Below are positions 1-9,091 of a DNA stretch of 64,000 bases, piece by piece. The stretch lies in contig DASRJL010000064.1 in the NCBI GenBank assembly GCA_035649495.1, positions 18,803 through 82,802 of the forward strand. The letters are read 5' to 3'. The notes beneath the pieces are model-generated. The model saw only the letters and a list, made by a program, of their open reading frames with translations, did not search any database and was not told the origin of the DNA. Each line of letters opens with the position of its first letter. The first letter of the stretch is position 1. A program made the position numbers and the translations under genes. This stretch comes from SG8-41 sp035649495 (lineage in GTDB: Bacteria > Pseudomonadota > Gammaproteobacteria > Burkholderiales > SG8-41).

Positions 1-68
1 AGAATACCGATGATCGCCACCACAATCATCAATTCGATAAGCGTGAACCCTTTCTGCAAATGCCTCAT
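1..68 (-). CDS. pilA: type IV prepilin (PilA-like), 5' end only
   Basis: Only the first 22 codons are inside the window; the gene runs off the left edge. The translation starts MRHLQKGFTLIELMIVVAII, a class III prepilin signal: a short basic leader, Gly before the PilD cleavage point, N-methylated Phe at +1, Glu at +5 and then the hydrophobic helix. The ATG at 66-68 is preceded by a GGGAG ribosome site 7-8 bases away. The product would be the major or a minor pilin of a type IV pilus. A sigma-54 type promoter lies about 60 bases upstream, as is usual for pilA. GspG-type pseudopilins share this N-terminus, so major pilin versus pseudopilin cannot be settled from 22 residues. Confidence 0.88.
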   Translation of the reverse strand, partial: MRHLQKGFTLIELMIVVAIIGI

Positions 69-130
69 GAGAGAATCTCCCGAAAGTTGACGACAAAATA
101 CGAACGCAGGTTTTGCGAAATCCGAGTGGG

Positions 131-146
131 AGCAAATTCCATACCA
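131..146 (-). promoter_or_regulatory. sigma-54 (-24/-12) promoter of the prepilin gene
   Basis: On the minus strand the sequence TGGTATGGAATTTGCT matches the RpoN consensus TGGCACG-N4-TTGCW. The -24 GG and -12 GC are exactly 10 bases apart and the -12 element is perfect. Predicted transcription start is near position 120, giving a leader of about 50 nt to the prepilin ATG. RpoN control of pilA through PilR is well established in proteobacteria. The rest of the 69-365 interval, AT-rich on its left side, shows no further gene. Confidence 0.7.
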
Positions 147-365
147 TCACGTCTCGCTGTTTTTATTCCAATAATTCAATGTCTTAGACAGCACTCCGCG
201 GACGATACAGTTTCGTCAGTGTTTTCATATAGATACGAAGTGATTCGGAGTCCCCACCCTCTGGAAATGCCAGCTAGTGCCTGCTTCTGTTGCCGCAACA
301 CGGCTTGGCGCGGCAAGGTCCGCCGCGGGGGCATTACGCCGGGCGGCATAGTCTGACAATTTTTG

Positions 366-2051
366 TCACTCTGCCCCAGAGCGGTCCGACTCGCTGTCCG
401 GGGCCGGAAACCGCTCCCGTAATTCGCGCGCGACCCGCTCGATCGCGGGCTGCCAGCCCCCGGCGCCGGACTGGCGCATGAGCCGCACGGAGGGATACCA
501 CGGCATCGTCTCACCCTCGACCCGGTACCGCCATTCCGGGACCGCCGGCACCAGCACCCACGCCGGTCTGCCGAGCGCGCCGGCCAGATGCACGACGGCC
601 GTCTGCACGGACAGGACCAGATCCAGCGCGGCAACGAGCGCGGCGGTCTGGTCGTAGTCCGCGAGCGCATCCGGCCAGTGCTCGATCGCGATGCCGTGTT
701 CGGCGTGGAGGCGCGCCACCTCCTCCCGGCAATCGCCGTACTGCACGCTCACGAAGCGCGCGTCGCGCGTGCGCAGGACGGGCAGCAGCTCGCCAAGCTC
801 GACCGAGCGCAGGCGCGAGCGCGTGTGGACGGTGCCCCCGCGCCAGGATATGCCGATCTTCGGTCCGGCACCGAGGGCGGCGAGGCGCGTGCGCCAGGTT
901 TCAACCGCCGCCGGATCCGCCTTGAGGTAGCCGCCGTGAGCCGGAAAGTCCGCGGCGCTCCTGCGGAAATGCCCCGGCAGGCTGCCGATCGCGATCTGGA
1001 AATCGACCGGGCCGACGGCGGCCAGCCAGCCATGATCGGAATCGTTCTGGCTCCCGCCATGAACGGCAGCGGTGGGGAAGGAACGCGCGAAGAGGCGCTC
1101 GAGCTTGGTCGCACAATCGATCACGCAGCGTCCAGTGCGCGCGATGACCTCGGGCAGGCAGGACGCGAACATGATCTCGTCGCCCAGGCCCTGCTCGCCG
1201 TAGACGAGCACGGTGCGGCCGGGCGCCGGCTTTCCATCCCAATCCGGAAAGCGGAAGCCGCGCGCGGTGAAGTGCACGCTGCCGCCCTTGCGCGCCTCGT
1301 ACTGCGGCCAGCCGCGGGCGAAATCCCCCCGCGCCAGCCAGATGAGCGCCCGGTTCAACCGGGCCTCGGTGAGATCCGGCTCGCGCCGCAGCGCTTGCTG
1401 GTAGGCGGACAGCGCCTCGTCGAGCAGTCCCCGATCCTGCAGCAGCATCCCGAGATTCAAGCGGGCGGCGGCAAACCCGGGCTGGGCACGCACGGCGCGG
1501 CGCAGGTGCTCTTCGCCCTCCCCGGGGAGCCCGAGATACTTGAACTGCACGTAGCCCAGGTTGCTCAATGCAGGCGCATGGTGCGGCGCGAGGAGCACCG
1601 CGCGTTTCAGGGAGACCGCGGCGGACTCGTAGGCGCCGCGCTCCAGGTCCAGCGTGCCCAGGTTGAACCAGGCTTCCGCGAATTCGGGGCGTTGGGCGAG
1701 CGCCAGCGCATAGCTGTCCGCGGCGTCTTCGCGCCGGCCGAGCCGGTGGCACGAAAGCCCCAGGTTCAGATGCGCATCGGCGTCCTCTGCGCGCAACTCG
1801 ACGCAGCGCTCGAAGTGCCCCATGGCTTCCTCGTAGCGTCCCGCGCGGAAAGCCGCGATGCCCGCATCGAAGATGGCGCGGTATTCTGAATCGCCGGCAT
1901 GGCCGGCGGCTACCAGGGCACCGGCGCGGGCGGCGGACGCGGGCTGCGCGGGCGCCGCAACCGGGCTTGCGGTAGCGTCGCTGGCACGTAACCGAGCTAT
2001 GAACTGGCGGAGCAACTCCAGCATACGCCATTGTTGCATAATGTGCCCCAT
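366..2051 (-). CDS. TPR-repeat glycosyltransferase-like protein
   Basis: A 561-residue protein. The N-terminal half (about residues 50-250) is a run of six or so TPR units with the typical A/G/Y-A-F-P spacing. The C-terminal half is a heptosyltransferase-like (GT9/GT-B type) module with the family motif YGEQGLGDEIMFASCLPE and a later SVQTAVVHLAGALGRPAWV segment that resembles a nucleotide-sugar binding site. Proteins of this build are commonly found in flagellin or pilin glycosylation islands. Here it sits between the prepilin gene and legB, with which it is divergent; only 29 bases separate the two starts, so promoters must lie inside coding sequence. The 15-base inverted repeat TGACAAAAATTGTCA overlaps the stop codon. 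Two other copies of this module exist in the window (12081-15506 and a remnant at 16818-17087). Acceptor and donor are not known. Confidence 0.82.
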   Translation of the reverse strand: MGHIMQQWRMLELLRQFIARLRASDATASPVAAPAQPASAARAGALVAAGHAGDSEYRAIFDAGIAAFRAGRYEEAMGHFERCVELRAEDADAHLNLGLSCHRLGRREDAADSYALALAQRPEFAEAWFNLGTLDLERGAYESAAVSLKRAVLLAPHHAPALSNLGYVQFKYLGLPGEGEEHLRRAVRAQPGFAAARLNLGMLLQDRGLLDEALSAYQQALRREPDLTEARLNRALIWLARGDFARGWPQYEARKGGSVHFTARGFRFPDWDGKPAPGRTVLVYGEQGLGDEIMFASCLPEVIARTGRCVIDCATKLERLFARSFPTAAVHGGSQNDSDHGWLAAVGPVDFQIAIGSLPGHFRRSAADFPAHGGYLKADPAAVETWRTRLAALGAGPKIGISWRGGTVHTRSRLRSVELGELLPVLRTRDARFVSVQYGDCREEVARLHAEHGIAIEHWPDALADYDQTAALVAALDLVLSVQTAVVHLAGALGRPAWVLVPAVPEWRYRVEGETMPWYPSVRLMRQSGAGGWQPAIERVARELRERFPAPDSESDRSGAE

Positions 2052-2080
2052 CGAATTCGCCGGTGGGGCTCACGGTTCGC

Positions 2081-3088
2081 ATGGTCGCTTCGAGAAAAAT
2101 CCTGGTCACGGGCGCCGATGGCTTCATCGGCTCTCATGTCGCCGAGCTCCTCGTGAAGGGCGGCCATCGCGTGCGCGCGCTGGTGTACTACAACGCCTTC
2201 GATTCCCGGGGCTGGCTCGACGGCCTGGAACCCGCGGTGCGAGCCGAGCTCGACGTCGTCGCCGGTGATGTCCGCGATCCCCACGGCGTGCGGCACGCGA
2301 TGGAGGGCTGCGAAGCCGTGATGCATCTCGCGGCCCTGATCGGCATCCCCTACTCCTATCACGCTCCCGACAACTACGTGGATACCAATATAAAGGGAAC
2401 GCTGAACGTCCTGCAGGCGGCGCGGGCGCTCGGTCTCGGGCGCGTCATTCACACCTCGACGAGCGAGGTTTACGGAACCGCGCAGTCGGTGCCGATCACC
2501 GAAGAGCACCGCATCCACCCGCAGTCGCCGTACGCTGCCACCAAGGCGGCGGCCGATCAGCTCGCGCTGTCGTTCCATGCCTCGTTCGCGCTGCCGGTGA
2601 CCGTGCTGCGGCCGTTCAACACCTACGGGCCGCGCCAGTCCGCGCGCGCGGTGATACCCACCATCGTCACGCAGATCACCGCGAAGGCGAAGCATATCCG
2701 GTTGGGCTCGCTCCATCCCACGCGCGATTTCTGCTTCGTGCGCGACACGGCGCGCGCCTTCGCCGCCGCGCTCGACGCGGACGCGGCGGCGGGCGAAGTC
2801 ATCAATGTCGCGACCGGTGGCGAGATATCCATCGGCGAGCTCGCGGCGCTGATCGCCGGAATGATGCGCGCGGACGTCGAGATCGCGACCGAAGCCGAGC
2901 GCATGCGGCCGCCGGCGAGCGAGGTCGAGCGCCTGTGCGGGGCGAGCGCGAAGGCGGCGCGTCTGCTCGGCTGGCAGCCCGAGTACACCGGCCGCGAGGG
3001 CTTGCGTCGGGGTCTCGAGGAGACGATCGCGTGGCTCGCCGATCCTGCCAACCTGGCGCGCTACCGGCCCGGGACCTACACCCTGTAG
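2081..3088 (+). CDS. legB: NAD-dependent 4,6-dehydratase of the legionaminic acid pathway (LegB-like)
   Basis: A 335-residue extended short-chain dehydrogenase. The Rossmann motif GADGFIGSH lies at the N-terminus, the catalytic region reads STSEVYG followed by YAATKAAAD (Tyr-x3-Lys), and the substrate strand is RPFNTYGPRQ. This pattern fits NDP-N-acetylhexosamine 4,6-dehydratases. Together with the LegC-family aminotransferase directly downstream it supports the LegB role: removal of water from GDP- or UDP-GlcNAc to give the 4-keto-6-deoxy sugar. I chose the ATG at 2081 rather than an upstream in-frame GTG (2063), because GGTGGGG sits at ribosome-site distance. Without the neighbours it would only be called a sugar epimerase/dehydratase. 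Confidence 0.83.
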   Translation: MVASRKILVTGADGFIGSHVAELLVKGGHRVRALVYYNAFDSRGWLDGLEPAVRAELDVVAGDVRDPHGVRHAMEGCEAVMHLAALIGIPYSYHAPDNYVDTNIKGTLNVLQAARALGLGRVIHTSTSEVYGTAQSVPITEEHRIHPQSPYAATKAAADQLALSFHASFALPVTVLRPFNTYGPRQSARAVIPTIVTQITAKAKHIRLGSLHPTRDFCFVRDTARAFAAALDADAAAGEVINVATGGEISIGELAALIAGMMRADVEIATEAERMRPPASEVERLCGASAKAARLLGWQPEYTGREGLRRGLEETIAWLADPANLARYRPGTYTL

Positions 3089-3145
3089 GTCAAGCACCTT
3101 TGGTGCTTGTTTGAGAGTTGGTACTCGAGTTTTGGAGCTTGAACT

Positions 3146-4327
3146 TTGATCCACGACGATTTCGCCCGCGAGATACTGGAGCGCGTCCGGCGCTGCCTGC
3201 CGGAAGGAGGCCCCTACGCCCTGCACGAACCGAGCTTCGAAGGCAACGAGTGGACCTACGTCAAGCGCTGCCTCGACAGCGGCTGGGTGTCGAGCGCCGG
3301 TCCGTTCGTCGACGAGTTCGAAGCGAAGATCTGCGCGGTAACCGGGGCGCGCCACGCCGTCGCAACCGTCAACGGGACGGCGGCGCTGCACGTATGCCTC
3401 GAGCTCGCCGGCGTGAGCGCCGATGACGAGGTGATCGTGCCGGCGCTCACGTTTGTGGCGACGGCCAACGCCGTGAGCTACTGCGGGGCAGTGCCGCACT
3501 TTGCGGACGCGGCGCCGGCAACGCTCGGGATCGACGCCGACAGGCTGGCGCAGCATCTCGGCAGCGTGGCGGAGGTGCGGGCGGGCGCCTGCTACAACGG
3601 CGCGACAGGCCGGCGCATACGCGCCGTCGTCCCGATGCATACCTTCGGCCATCCTGCCGATCTGGACGGCCTCGACCGCGTGTGCCGGGATTTCGGGCTG
3701 GCGCTGGTGGAGGACGCGGCCGAGTCGCTGGGATCGCGCTACCGTGGCGAGCACAGCGGGACGCGCGGGGTGCTGGGCGCGCTCTCCTTCAACGGCAACA
3801 AGATCGTGACGACCGGCGGCGGCGGCGCGGTGCTCACGGACTCTCCGGAGCTCGCCCGGACGGCACGTCATGTCACCACAACCGCGCGCCTGGATGCACG
3901 CGGCTGGGAATTCGTGCACGACGCGATCGGCTACAACTACCGCCTGCCCAGCCTCAATGCCGCCCTCGGACTCGCCCAGCTGGAGGCGCTGCCCGGGTTC
4001 CTCGCCCGCAAGCGCGCGCTCGCCGCGCGCTACATCCGCGAATTCTCAAAGTTCCGCGGCGCGCGCATGTTCGAGGCACCGGACTTCGCGGACAGCAACT
4101 ACTGGCTCAATACGCTTTTGCTCGACGCGGAGGAAGCCGCCCGGCGCGACGCGGTGCTCGCGGCCCTCAACGGCAACGGTATCGGGGCGCGTCCCGTGTG
4201 GCGGCTGATGCACCGGTTGCCCATGTACCGGGACTGCCCGCGCATGGATCTCCATGTCGCCGAGGATCTGGAGCGGCGCATCGTGAACGTTCCGAGCAGC
4301 GCACACCTCGGCCGGGCCCCGGCGTGA
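3146..4327 (+). CDS. legC: LegC-family PLP aminotransferase
   Basis: A 393-residue member of the DegT/DnrJ/EryC1 aminotransferase fold. The N-terminal signature YALHEPSFEGNEWTYVKRC is characteristic of the LegC subfamily. The PLP lysine lies in LSFNGNKIVTTGGGG, and the cofactor Asp in VEDAAESLGSRY. It would transaminate the 4-keto sugar made by LegB, giving the 4-amino-4,6-dideoxy sugar. The start is a TTG at 3146 preceded by GGAG; no ATG fits the conserved N-terminus. It follows legB by 57 bases, so the two probably form one short transcript that converges on the minus-strand operon. No acetyltransferase of the usual LegH type follows it. Confidence 0.86.
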   Translation: MIHDDFAREILERVRRCLPEGGPYALHEPSFEGNEWTYVKRCLDSGWVSSAGPFVDEFEAKICAVTGARHAVATVNGTAALHVCLELAGVSADDEVIVPALTFVATANAVSYCGAVPHFADAAPATLGIDADRLAQHLGSVAEVRAGACYNGATGRRIRAVVPMHTFGHPADLDGLDRVCRDFGLALVEDAAESLGSRYRGEHSGTRGVLGALSFNGNKIVTTGGGGAVLTDSPELARTARHVTTTARLDARGWEFVHDAIGYNYRLPSLNAALGLAQLEALPGFLARKRALAARYIREFSKFRGARMFEAPDFADSNYWLNTLLLDAEEAARRDAVLAALNGNGIGARPVWRLMHRLPMYRDCPRMDLHVAEDLERRIVNVPSSAHLGRAPA

Positions 4328-4398
4328 CTGAGCGGCATCGCCCCTCCTCGCGCTTGCGAAGCGGCGGGATTTTGAAGATGCCGTGTGCTGCGCTCGCT

Positions 4399-5487
4399 TC
4401 AGTTGATCGTCGCCGCGATCAAGCTCGTCCATTTATCGGCGCACGCTTCGGGCGAAAAGCGTCGATCGATACATTCCTGGCCCGATGCAATTCTTCGCTT
4501 CACTTCGTCGGGATTTCCGAGCGCGGCCCCCAGCAGCTCCGCATAGTTCGTTCCGCAATAACAGTATTCCCCCAGCTCGAGATATTGCGGCAGCGGGTAC
4601 GCGATCGCGATTCGTCCGCACTGGATCGCGGACAGCACGCGAAGCTGGCCCTTGGCCTGCTTGGACGGCTCCGCCTTGCTCGGAACAAAGACGGCGTCGC
4701 ACGACTGAAAAGCGCGAAACTGGGCAACCATCGACCAGGGAAGAAACCCGACGGTGATTCCCGGTGCCGCTTCCCTCAGGGCGGGCAGGTCCGGCGCGTC
4801 GCTGGAAACAATGGTCAGGCTCAACGGCGCATCGGTAAAGCGGGCGAGATCGCGCACGCCCGGCAGCAGCGTATCGTGGTTGCTGGGATGCCCGGTATAC
4901 AGCAGCTTGATGGGCGACGCCGGAGAGAATACCGGAGGACAACGGGGATACTCGATCGGCTCCTCGATGACCTGACAATCAACTTCGTAGTGCTTCCGCA
5001 CAAAATTAGCGACATATTTCGTTGGGGCCACCACGGCCGAGGCCTGCTCGGCGAGCATTCGGTTGCGATCGGCCATCCGGGGATCGCCGAAGCCACCTGA
5101 ATCACCGGCAACGTGCAGATCGCAGAACACGGCGATGACCGGAATTCCCCGCTTCGCGGCCGTCACGGCAAGCGCCAGGGGCCCGTTATCGAACATTTTG
5201 GTAATGATCAGAGCCGTCGGCCGGTGACGATCCAGAAATGCCTCGGCGTCCATGCCGTCGGAAAAATAGAGTGCCTTTGCTCCGATATGCCGCGCGGGAA
5301 TGAGTGCCTGAACATTGATGCTTCCGACCGCATCGGGCAACGCAAAGCCATAGATGAAGACTGGCACCGACGTGGTCGCGCTGCTCGTCCTGCGGCCAGC
5401 CTCGTTCAGAGCCGCCGTCCTGTTCCTGCTTGCGGCCGACTGGAAAATGCCCCTCGTAAATCTGGATATGAGGCTTCTCGATGCCAT
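4399..5487 (-). CDS. GT-B glycosyltransferase
   Basis: A 362-residue protein with a two-Rossmann GT-B look. An N-terminal segment carries VPVFIYGFALPDAVGS, a mid region has SAVVAPTKYVANFVRKHY and LLYTGHPSNHD at the start of the second Rossmann domain, and a C-terminal donor-site region reads FVPSKAEPSKQAKGQLRVL. It most resembles GT4/GT1 enzymes. It is the last gene of the minus-strand leg operon, 110 bases after the guanylyltransferase gene, and it converges on legC. Codon choice is a little less GC-rich than its neighbours, which may hint at a different origin. Substrate is unknown; transfer of a nonulosonate or linker sugar is only an inference from context. Confidence 0.68.
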   Translation of the reverse strand: MASRSLISRFTRGIFQSAASRNRTAALNEAGRRTSSATTSVPVFIYGFALPDAVGSINVQALIPARHIGAKALYFSDGMDAEAFLDRHRPTALIITKMFDNGPLALAVTAAKRGIPVIAVFCDLHVAGDSGGFGDPRMADRNRMLAEQASAVVAPTKYVANFVRKHYEVDCQVIEEPIEYPRCPPVFSPASPIKLLYTGHPSNHDTLLPGVRDLARFTDAPLSLTIVSSDAPDLPALREAAPGITVGFLPWSMVAQFRAFQSCDAVFVPSKAEPSKQAKGQLRVLSAIQCGRIAIAYPLPQYLELGEYCYCGTNYAELLGAALGNPDEVKRRIASGQECIDRRFSPEACADKWTSLIAATIN

Positions 5488-5597
5488 TGGAATTTAGGAC
5501 CTCCGGTGAGACCTTCGGCTCCTGTCAGATCCTGCGCCAACCCTTCCGGCAGCGGGTCTCCGTATGCGAGGAGAGGCGACCGGGTCGGTTGGGGACA

Positions 5598-6656
5598 CTA
5601 CGCCCCCTCGTTGGCGCGCCGCAGCTCCTCGCGCCGCCCGACGTCGATCCAGTCCTCCTCGATCGGGTAGACCGCGACGCGCCGCTTTTGCGCCAGCAGC
5701 TTCTCGAAGAGCGTGGTGATCGGGAAGAACGCGCCCGCCGGCACGAGCGGCAGCACGTCGGGATCGAGGACGTAGATGCCCGCGTTGATGAGGTAGTGCG
5801 GCGCGGGCTTTTCCGTGAGCTCGAGTAACTGATCGTCGCGCTGGGTCACCACCCCGAAGGGGATCTCGACCTGGTAATGGCGTGCGGCGAGCGTCGCGCA
5901 CGCTCCCTGCTGCTGGTGAAACCGGAGCAGGCGGGACACGTCTACCTGGGTGACGAGGTCGCCGTTCATGACCAGCAGTGGATGCGCGGGCGGCCCGGGC
6001 AGCAGGGACAGCGGCCCGCCGGTGCCGAGCGCAGTGGACTCGCGCAGATAGGTGATCGCGCAGCCGAAGCGCTCCCCGTCGCCGAAGTGCTCCGTGATGA
6101 TCTCCGCCATGTAGTTGACCGAGATATGGATGCGCTTGATGCCGTAGCCGACGAGATGGAGCACGATGCGCTCGAGTATCGGCCGCCCGGCGACCGGCAC
6201 CATCGGCTTGGGAAGCCGGTCTGTCAGCGGCCGCAGCCGCCTGCCCTCGCCGCCGGCCATGATGACGGCCGCGTTGGGCTTGTCCGCCGTGCCGAGCAGC
6301 GTCTCGAGGAAGTGTATGCCCAGGAGCTCCCGGCCCGGTCCGACCACCGGCACGTGCCGGATGCGGCGCGCCCGCATGAGGTCGAGCACCCCGACCCGGT
6401 CGGCGTCGGGTCCCACGTGCACGTAGTCGGTCGTCATTACCCGGCTCACGGGCGAATCCAGGTTGAGGTCGGACAGCAGCCCGCGGCGGATGTCGCCGTC
6501 GGTAACGACGCCCTGCACGCACCCCGCGGCGTCCGCCACCAGCGCGATCTCGCGCCAGTTGTCGGTGATCACGCGCATCGCGTCGCGTATGGTCCGTTCC
6601 GGGCCCACGACGAGCTTCTGGAGATCCGGGGGCAGGGTCGGCGGCATATCGGTCAT
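5598..6656 (-). CDS. ptmE: CBS-domain sugar-phosphate nucleotidyltransferase (PtmE-like)
   Basis: The protein has 352 residues: a pair of CBS domains (about 15-115) followed by a nucleotidyltransferase domain (about 120-345) with the signature GGEGRRLRPLTDRLPKP and a product-site MNGDLV. This two-part layout is that of Campylobacter PtmE, the glucosamine-1-phosphate guanylyltransferase that starts the GDP-sugar route to legionaminic acid. I place the start at the ATG at 6656, whose ATGA overlaps the stop of the upstream methyltransferase gene, instead of a TTG 21 bases upstream. Choice of GTP over UTP cannot be read from the sequence; the PtmE assignment rests on domain order and neighbours. 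Confidence 0.8.
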   Translation of the reverse strand: MTDMPPTLPPDLQKLVVGPERTIRDAMRVITDNWREIALVADAAGCVQGVVTDGDIRRGLLSDLNLDSPVSRVMTTDYVHVGPDADRVGVLDLMRARRIRHVPVVGPGRELLGIHFLETLLGTADKPNAAVIMAGGEGRRLRPLTDRLPKPMVPVAGRPILERIVLHLVGYGIKRIHISVNYMAEIITEHFGDGERFGCAITYLRESTALGTGGPLSLLPGPPAHPLLVMNGDLVTQVDVSRLLRFHQQQGACATLAARHYQVEIPFGVVTQRDDQLLELTEKPAPHYLINAGIYVLDPDVLPLVPAGAFFPITTLFEKLLAQKRRVAVYPIEEDWIDVGRREELRRANEGA

Positions 6657-7315
6657 TTGCGGCACGTCACGATCCAATGCGTTATGTCGCGCGCTCCATT
6701 CTCCGCCGAGCGCGTCACGCGCTCCAGCGCCAGCTCGCGAAACTCCCGGTACAGCTCGGCCAGGCTCTCGCGCGTGGCAAAGCGCGTCTTGCCGAGGTCC
6801 GCGAACGGGCCTTCGCCCACGTCACGCAAGGTCGTCGCGTCGATGCGCTCTCCCGGCCCGTCGCCCCAGCAGCCGCTCGCGGGCGTGAGCGAGAAATGGA
6901 GGGCGCCGGACTTCAGCACGCGGCGCACCTCGCCGACGATAGCCCGCGTTTCCTGCTCGGAGTTGCACGCGAGGCACACGACATCGAGCACCGCGTCGAA
7001 GCTCGCGTCGGGGAACGGCAGAGCGTCCACCGCGCCCTCGACGAACTCGCCGGGCAGGCCTTCCTCGTCGAATCGCCTGCGCGCCCTGGCGATCGCGGTC
7101 GGCGAGGCGTCGATCCCGATCAGGCGGAAGCCTTCGCGCGCGATGAACCAGCTCGCGCCGCTGCCGGGCCCGCAGCCAATCTCGAGCATGCTCACCTTCG
7201 ATCGCTCGGGCGCGCGGTAGAAGTTGCGCGCGACGAAGCGCACGACTTCTTCCTGCGGGTACCGACCCCATTCCCGCTCCCGGAAAATCCGCTCCCAGAC
7301 CGGATCAAAGCTCAT
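6653..7315 (-). CDS. SAM-dependent class I methyltransferase
   Basis: A 220-residue protein with the SAM-binding motif I LEIGCGPGSGASWF, the acidic loop IGIDASPTAI and the motif FPDASFDAVLDVVCLAC. The ATG at 7315 lies inside the end of the preceding methyltransferase gene (11-base overlap), and its stop overlaps the next gene's ATG by 4 bases, so it is translationally coupled on both sides. Longer in-frame extensions upstream have no support. Its place among nonulosonate genes suggests methylation of the sugar or of a substituent on it, but the acceptor (O, N or C) is unknown. Confidence 0.75.
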   Translation of the reverse strand: MSFDPVWERIFREREWGRYPQEEVVRFVARNFYRAPERSKVSMLEIGCGPGSGASWFIAREGFRLIGIDASPTAIARARRRFDEEGLPGEFVEGAVDALPFPDASFDAVLDVVCLACNSEQETRAIVGEVRRVLKSGALHFSLTPASGCWGDGPGERIDATTLRDVGEGPFADLGKTRFATRESLAELYREFRELALERVTRSAENGARDITHWIVTCRK

Positions 7316-8018
7316 AGTGCACCGCCTGATACAGCAGTTGTCCCCGGTGCGGCGAGGGCGATTCGCGCCCTGTCGCGTAGTCCACCGCGACCCGACGCGC
7401 AACGCGCAGGCCGCTTGCCTCTATCATGCCCTCGATCTCCGCCGGCGTGAACAGATGGCCCATCGCGGGCAGGTTCAAGCCGCCGATCCGCCACTCGTAC
7501 GAGGCGTCGCCGCGTCGCTCGTCCGGCAGGAGAAAATCGACACAGCGCCGCGCGAGCACCTTGAGCGAGCCGTAGGCGGCCGCGTTGTGCCGGTTGTTGA
7601 CGTCGAGGTACAGCGCGCCGGCGGGAGCCAGGAGTCCCTGCATCGACTTCAATGCGGCCAGACGCGCCGGGCGGTCAGGCAAGTGCCCGAGGACATTCCA
7701 CAGGCACAGGATGACGTCGAACCTCGATTCGCTCTGCGGCAATTGCTCCGCCGGCACTTCCCACACCGCGTCGGCGCCCAGCTCGCGGCAGCGCGCCGCC
7801 ATCTCCCGGCTCGGCTCGGCGAGCACCACGCGCCGCGCGGCGAGCCTCCGCGCGAGCGCCATGCCGCGTACGCCGTCACCCGCGCCGACGTCCAGGACCG
7901 CCTCCACCGCGGCCGGGGCGTGCCTCAGGATGATCCGGTCGACCGCCTCGAGATAGGTCTGCCGGCTCCGGGAATAGTCGCGGTAGTGGGGCGCGAGGGC
8001 GTCATAGGTGTCCGACAC
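7305..8018 (-). CDS. SAM-dependent class I methyltransferase
   Basis: A 237-residue protein opening MSDTYDALAPHYRDYSRSR, which is typical of small-molecule methyltransferases. Motif I is VLDVGAGDGVRG; later the segment FDVILCLWNVLGHLP is the usual post-motif strand and helix. The start is GTG. It is the first of two consecutive methyltransferase genes that overlap by 11 bases and probably act on the same glycan. It lies 23 bases downstream of the LegI-like synthase gene. Nothing in the sequence fixes the acceptor. Confidence 0.75.
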   Translation of the reverse strand: MSDTYDALAPHYRDYSRSRQTYLEAVDRIILRHAPAAVEAVLDVGAGDGVRGMALARRLAARRVVLAEPSREMAARCRELGADAVWEVPAEQLPQSESRFDVILCLWNVLGHLPDRPARLAALKSMQGLLAPAGALYLDVNNRHNAAAYGSLKVLARRCVDFLLPDERRGDASYEWRIGGLNLPAMGHLFTPAEIEGMIEASGLRVARRVAVDYATGRESPSPHRGQLLYQAVHYEL

Positions 8019-8041
8019 GTCGTTCCGGCCTCACGCCGTGC

Positions 8042-9091
8042 TCATGTCACATCGTTCCAGGTAATCGGCATGTCCTCCTTCACGGCTGCCTTGAGACGGC
8101 GTCCCAGGACCCGGCGGAGGTCCCCCGGCTCTATGCCGCCTAGCGGCCGCTTGATCTCGATCATGTCGCGCGTCAACTCTGCGCCGGCGGGCAGGTCGCG
8201 CGCCGCCACCAGGCTCTTGCGGATCAGCGGCAGGTTGGGCAGCTCGCACGGCGCGGGCACCTTCAAGCCGCTGCCGAGCGCGCAATTGGCCGCGCGCACG
8301 CCCTCCACCAGCGACTTCAGCTCGTACGGCTCCACCGAAGCGAGGTGGTCGGGCCCCGGCAGGTTGCGATCGGTCGTGAAATGCTTCTCCACAGCGCACG
8401 CGCCGAGCGCCGCCGCTGCGATCGCCGCATCGATGCCCGGCGTGTGATCGGAGAAGCCCACCGGCAGCCCGAACTCCCGTTTCAACGTCGCCATCGCACG
8501 GAGGTTCGCCTCCGCAACCGGCGCCGGGTAGCTCGAGACGCAGTGCAGCAGCACCAGCTCCGGGCAGCCGGCCGCCGTCAATGCCTTCACTGCGGCCCCA
8601 ACCTCCGCGAGGTTGCTCGCTCCCGTCGACAGCACGGCCCCGACTTTTCTTGCCCCGATGTACTCGAGAAACGGGAGGTTCGTGACTTCCGCGGACCCGA
8701 TCTTGATCGCGGACACTTTCAAATCGTCGAACAGGAGATCGGCGCTGTCGAAATCGAACGCCGTGCAGAGAAACGGCATGCTCACCTGCGCGCAATACGC
8801 CTTCAACGAGGCGAGGGTCGCCCCGTCCAGCTCGAGCGCCTTGCACAGCTCGAGCTGGCCGCCGTCCGCGCCGGTGTTCTGCTGCTGGTACTGCGCCTTC
8901 GGAGCGTAGCGGCTGATTTCCTTCTCCGACTTGAAGGCCTGGAACTTGACGATGTCGGCGCCGGCCGCGCGCGCCACGTCGACCATCCGCCGCGCGAGCG
9001 CCGGATCGCCGTTGTGGTTGACGCCGACCTCCGCGATCACAACCGTCGCATCGGGCCGGGCAAAATCGAAATCTGCCGATTCAAGGTGCAT
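8042..9091 (-). CDS. legI: N-acetylneuraminate/legionaminate synthase (NeuB/LegI-like)
   Basis: A 349-residue NeuB-family enzyme that condenses phosphoenolpyruvate with a 6-carbon aminosugar to give a nine-carbon nonulosonic acid. The barrel domain begins VIAEVGVNHNGD and contains VKFQAFKSEKE, LHCVSSYPAP, GFSDHTPG and the metal-binding VEKHFTTDR. A C-terminal SAF (antifreeze-like) domain follows from about residue 285 (RKSLVAARDLPAGAELTRDM). Length and domain order are normal. The ATG overlaps the upstream gene's end by 11 bases. LegI rather than sialate synthase is inferred from legB, legC and the PtmE-like gene nearby. Confidence 0.9.
   Translation of the reverse strand: MHLESADFDFARPDATVVIAEVGVNHNGDPALARRMVDVARAAGADIVKFQAFKSEKEISRYAPKAQYQQQNTGADGGQLELCKALELDGATLASLKAYCAQVSMPFLCTAFDFDSADLLFDDLKVSAIKIGSAEVTNLPFLEYIGARKVGAVLSTGASNLAEVGAAVKALTAAGCPELVLLHCVSSYPAPVAEANLRAMATLKREFGLPVGFSDHTPGIDAAIAAAALGACAVEKHFTTDRNLPGPDHLASVEPYELKSLVEGVRAANCALGSGLKVPAPCELPNLPLIRKSLVAARDLPAGAELTRDMIEIKRPLGGIEPGDLRRVLGRRLKAAVKEDMPITWNDVT

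Noticed and set aside
60..356. A 98-codon plus-strand frame at the left edge
   Set aside because: It lies across the prepilin start and its sigma-54 promoter and shows no family features.
354..368. Inverted repeat TGACAAAAATTGTCA as a terminator of the TPR gene
   Set aside because: The stem is short and AT-rich, it overlaps the stop codon and no T-run follows.
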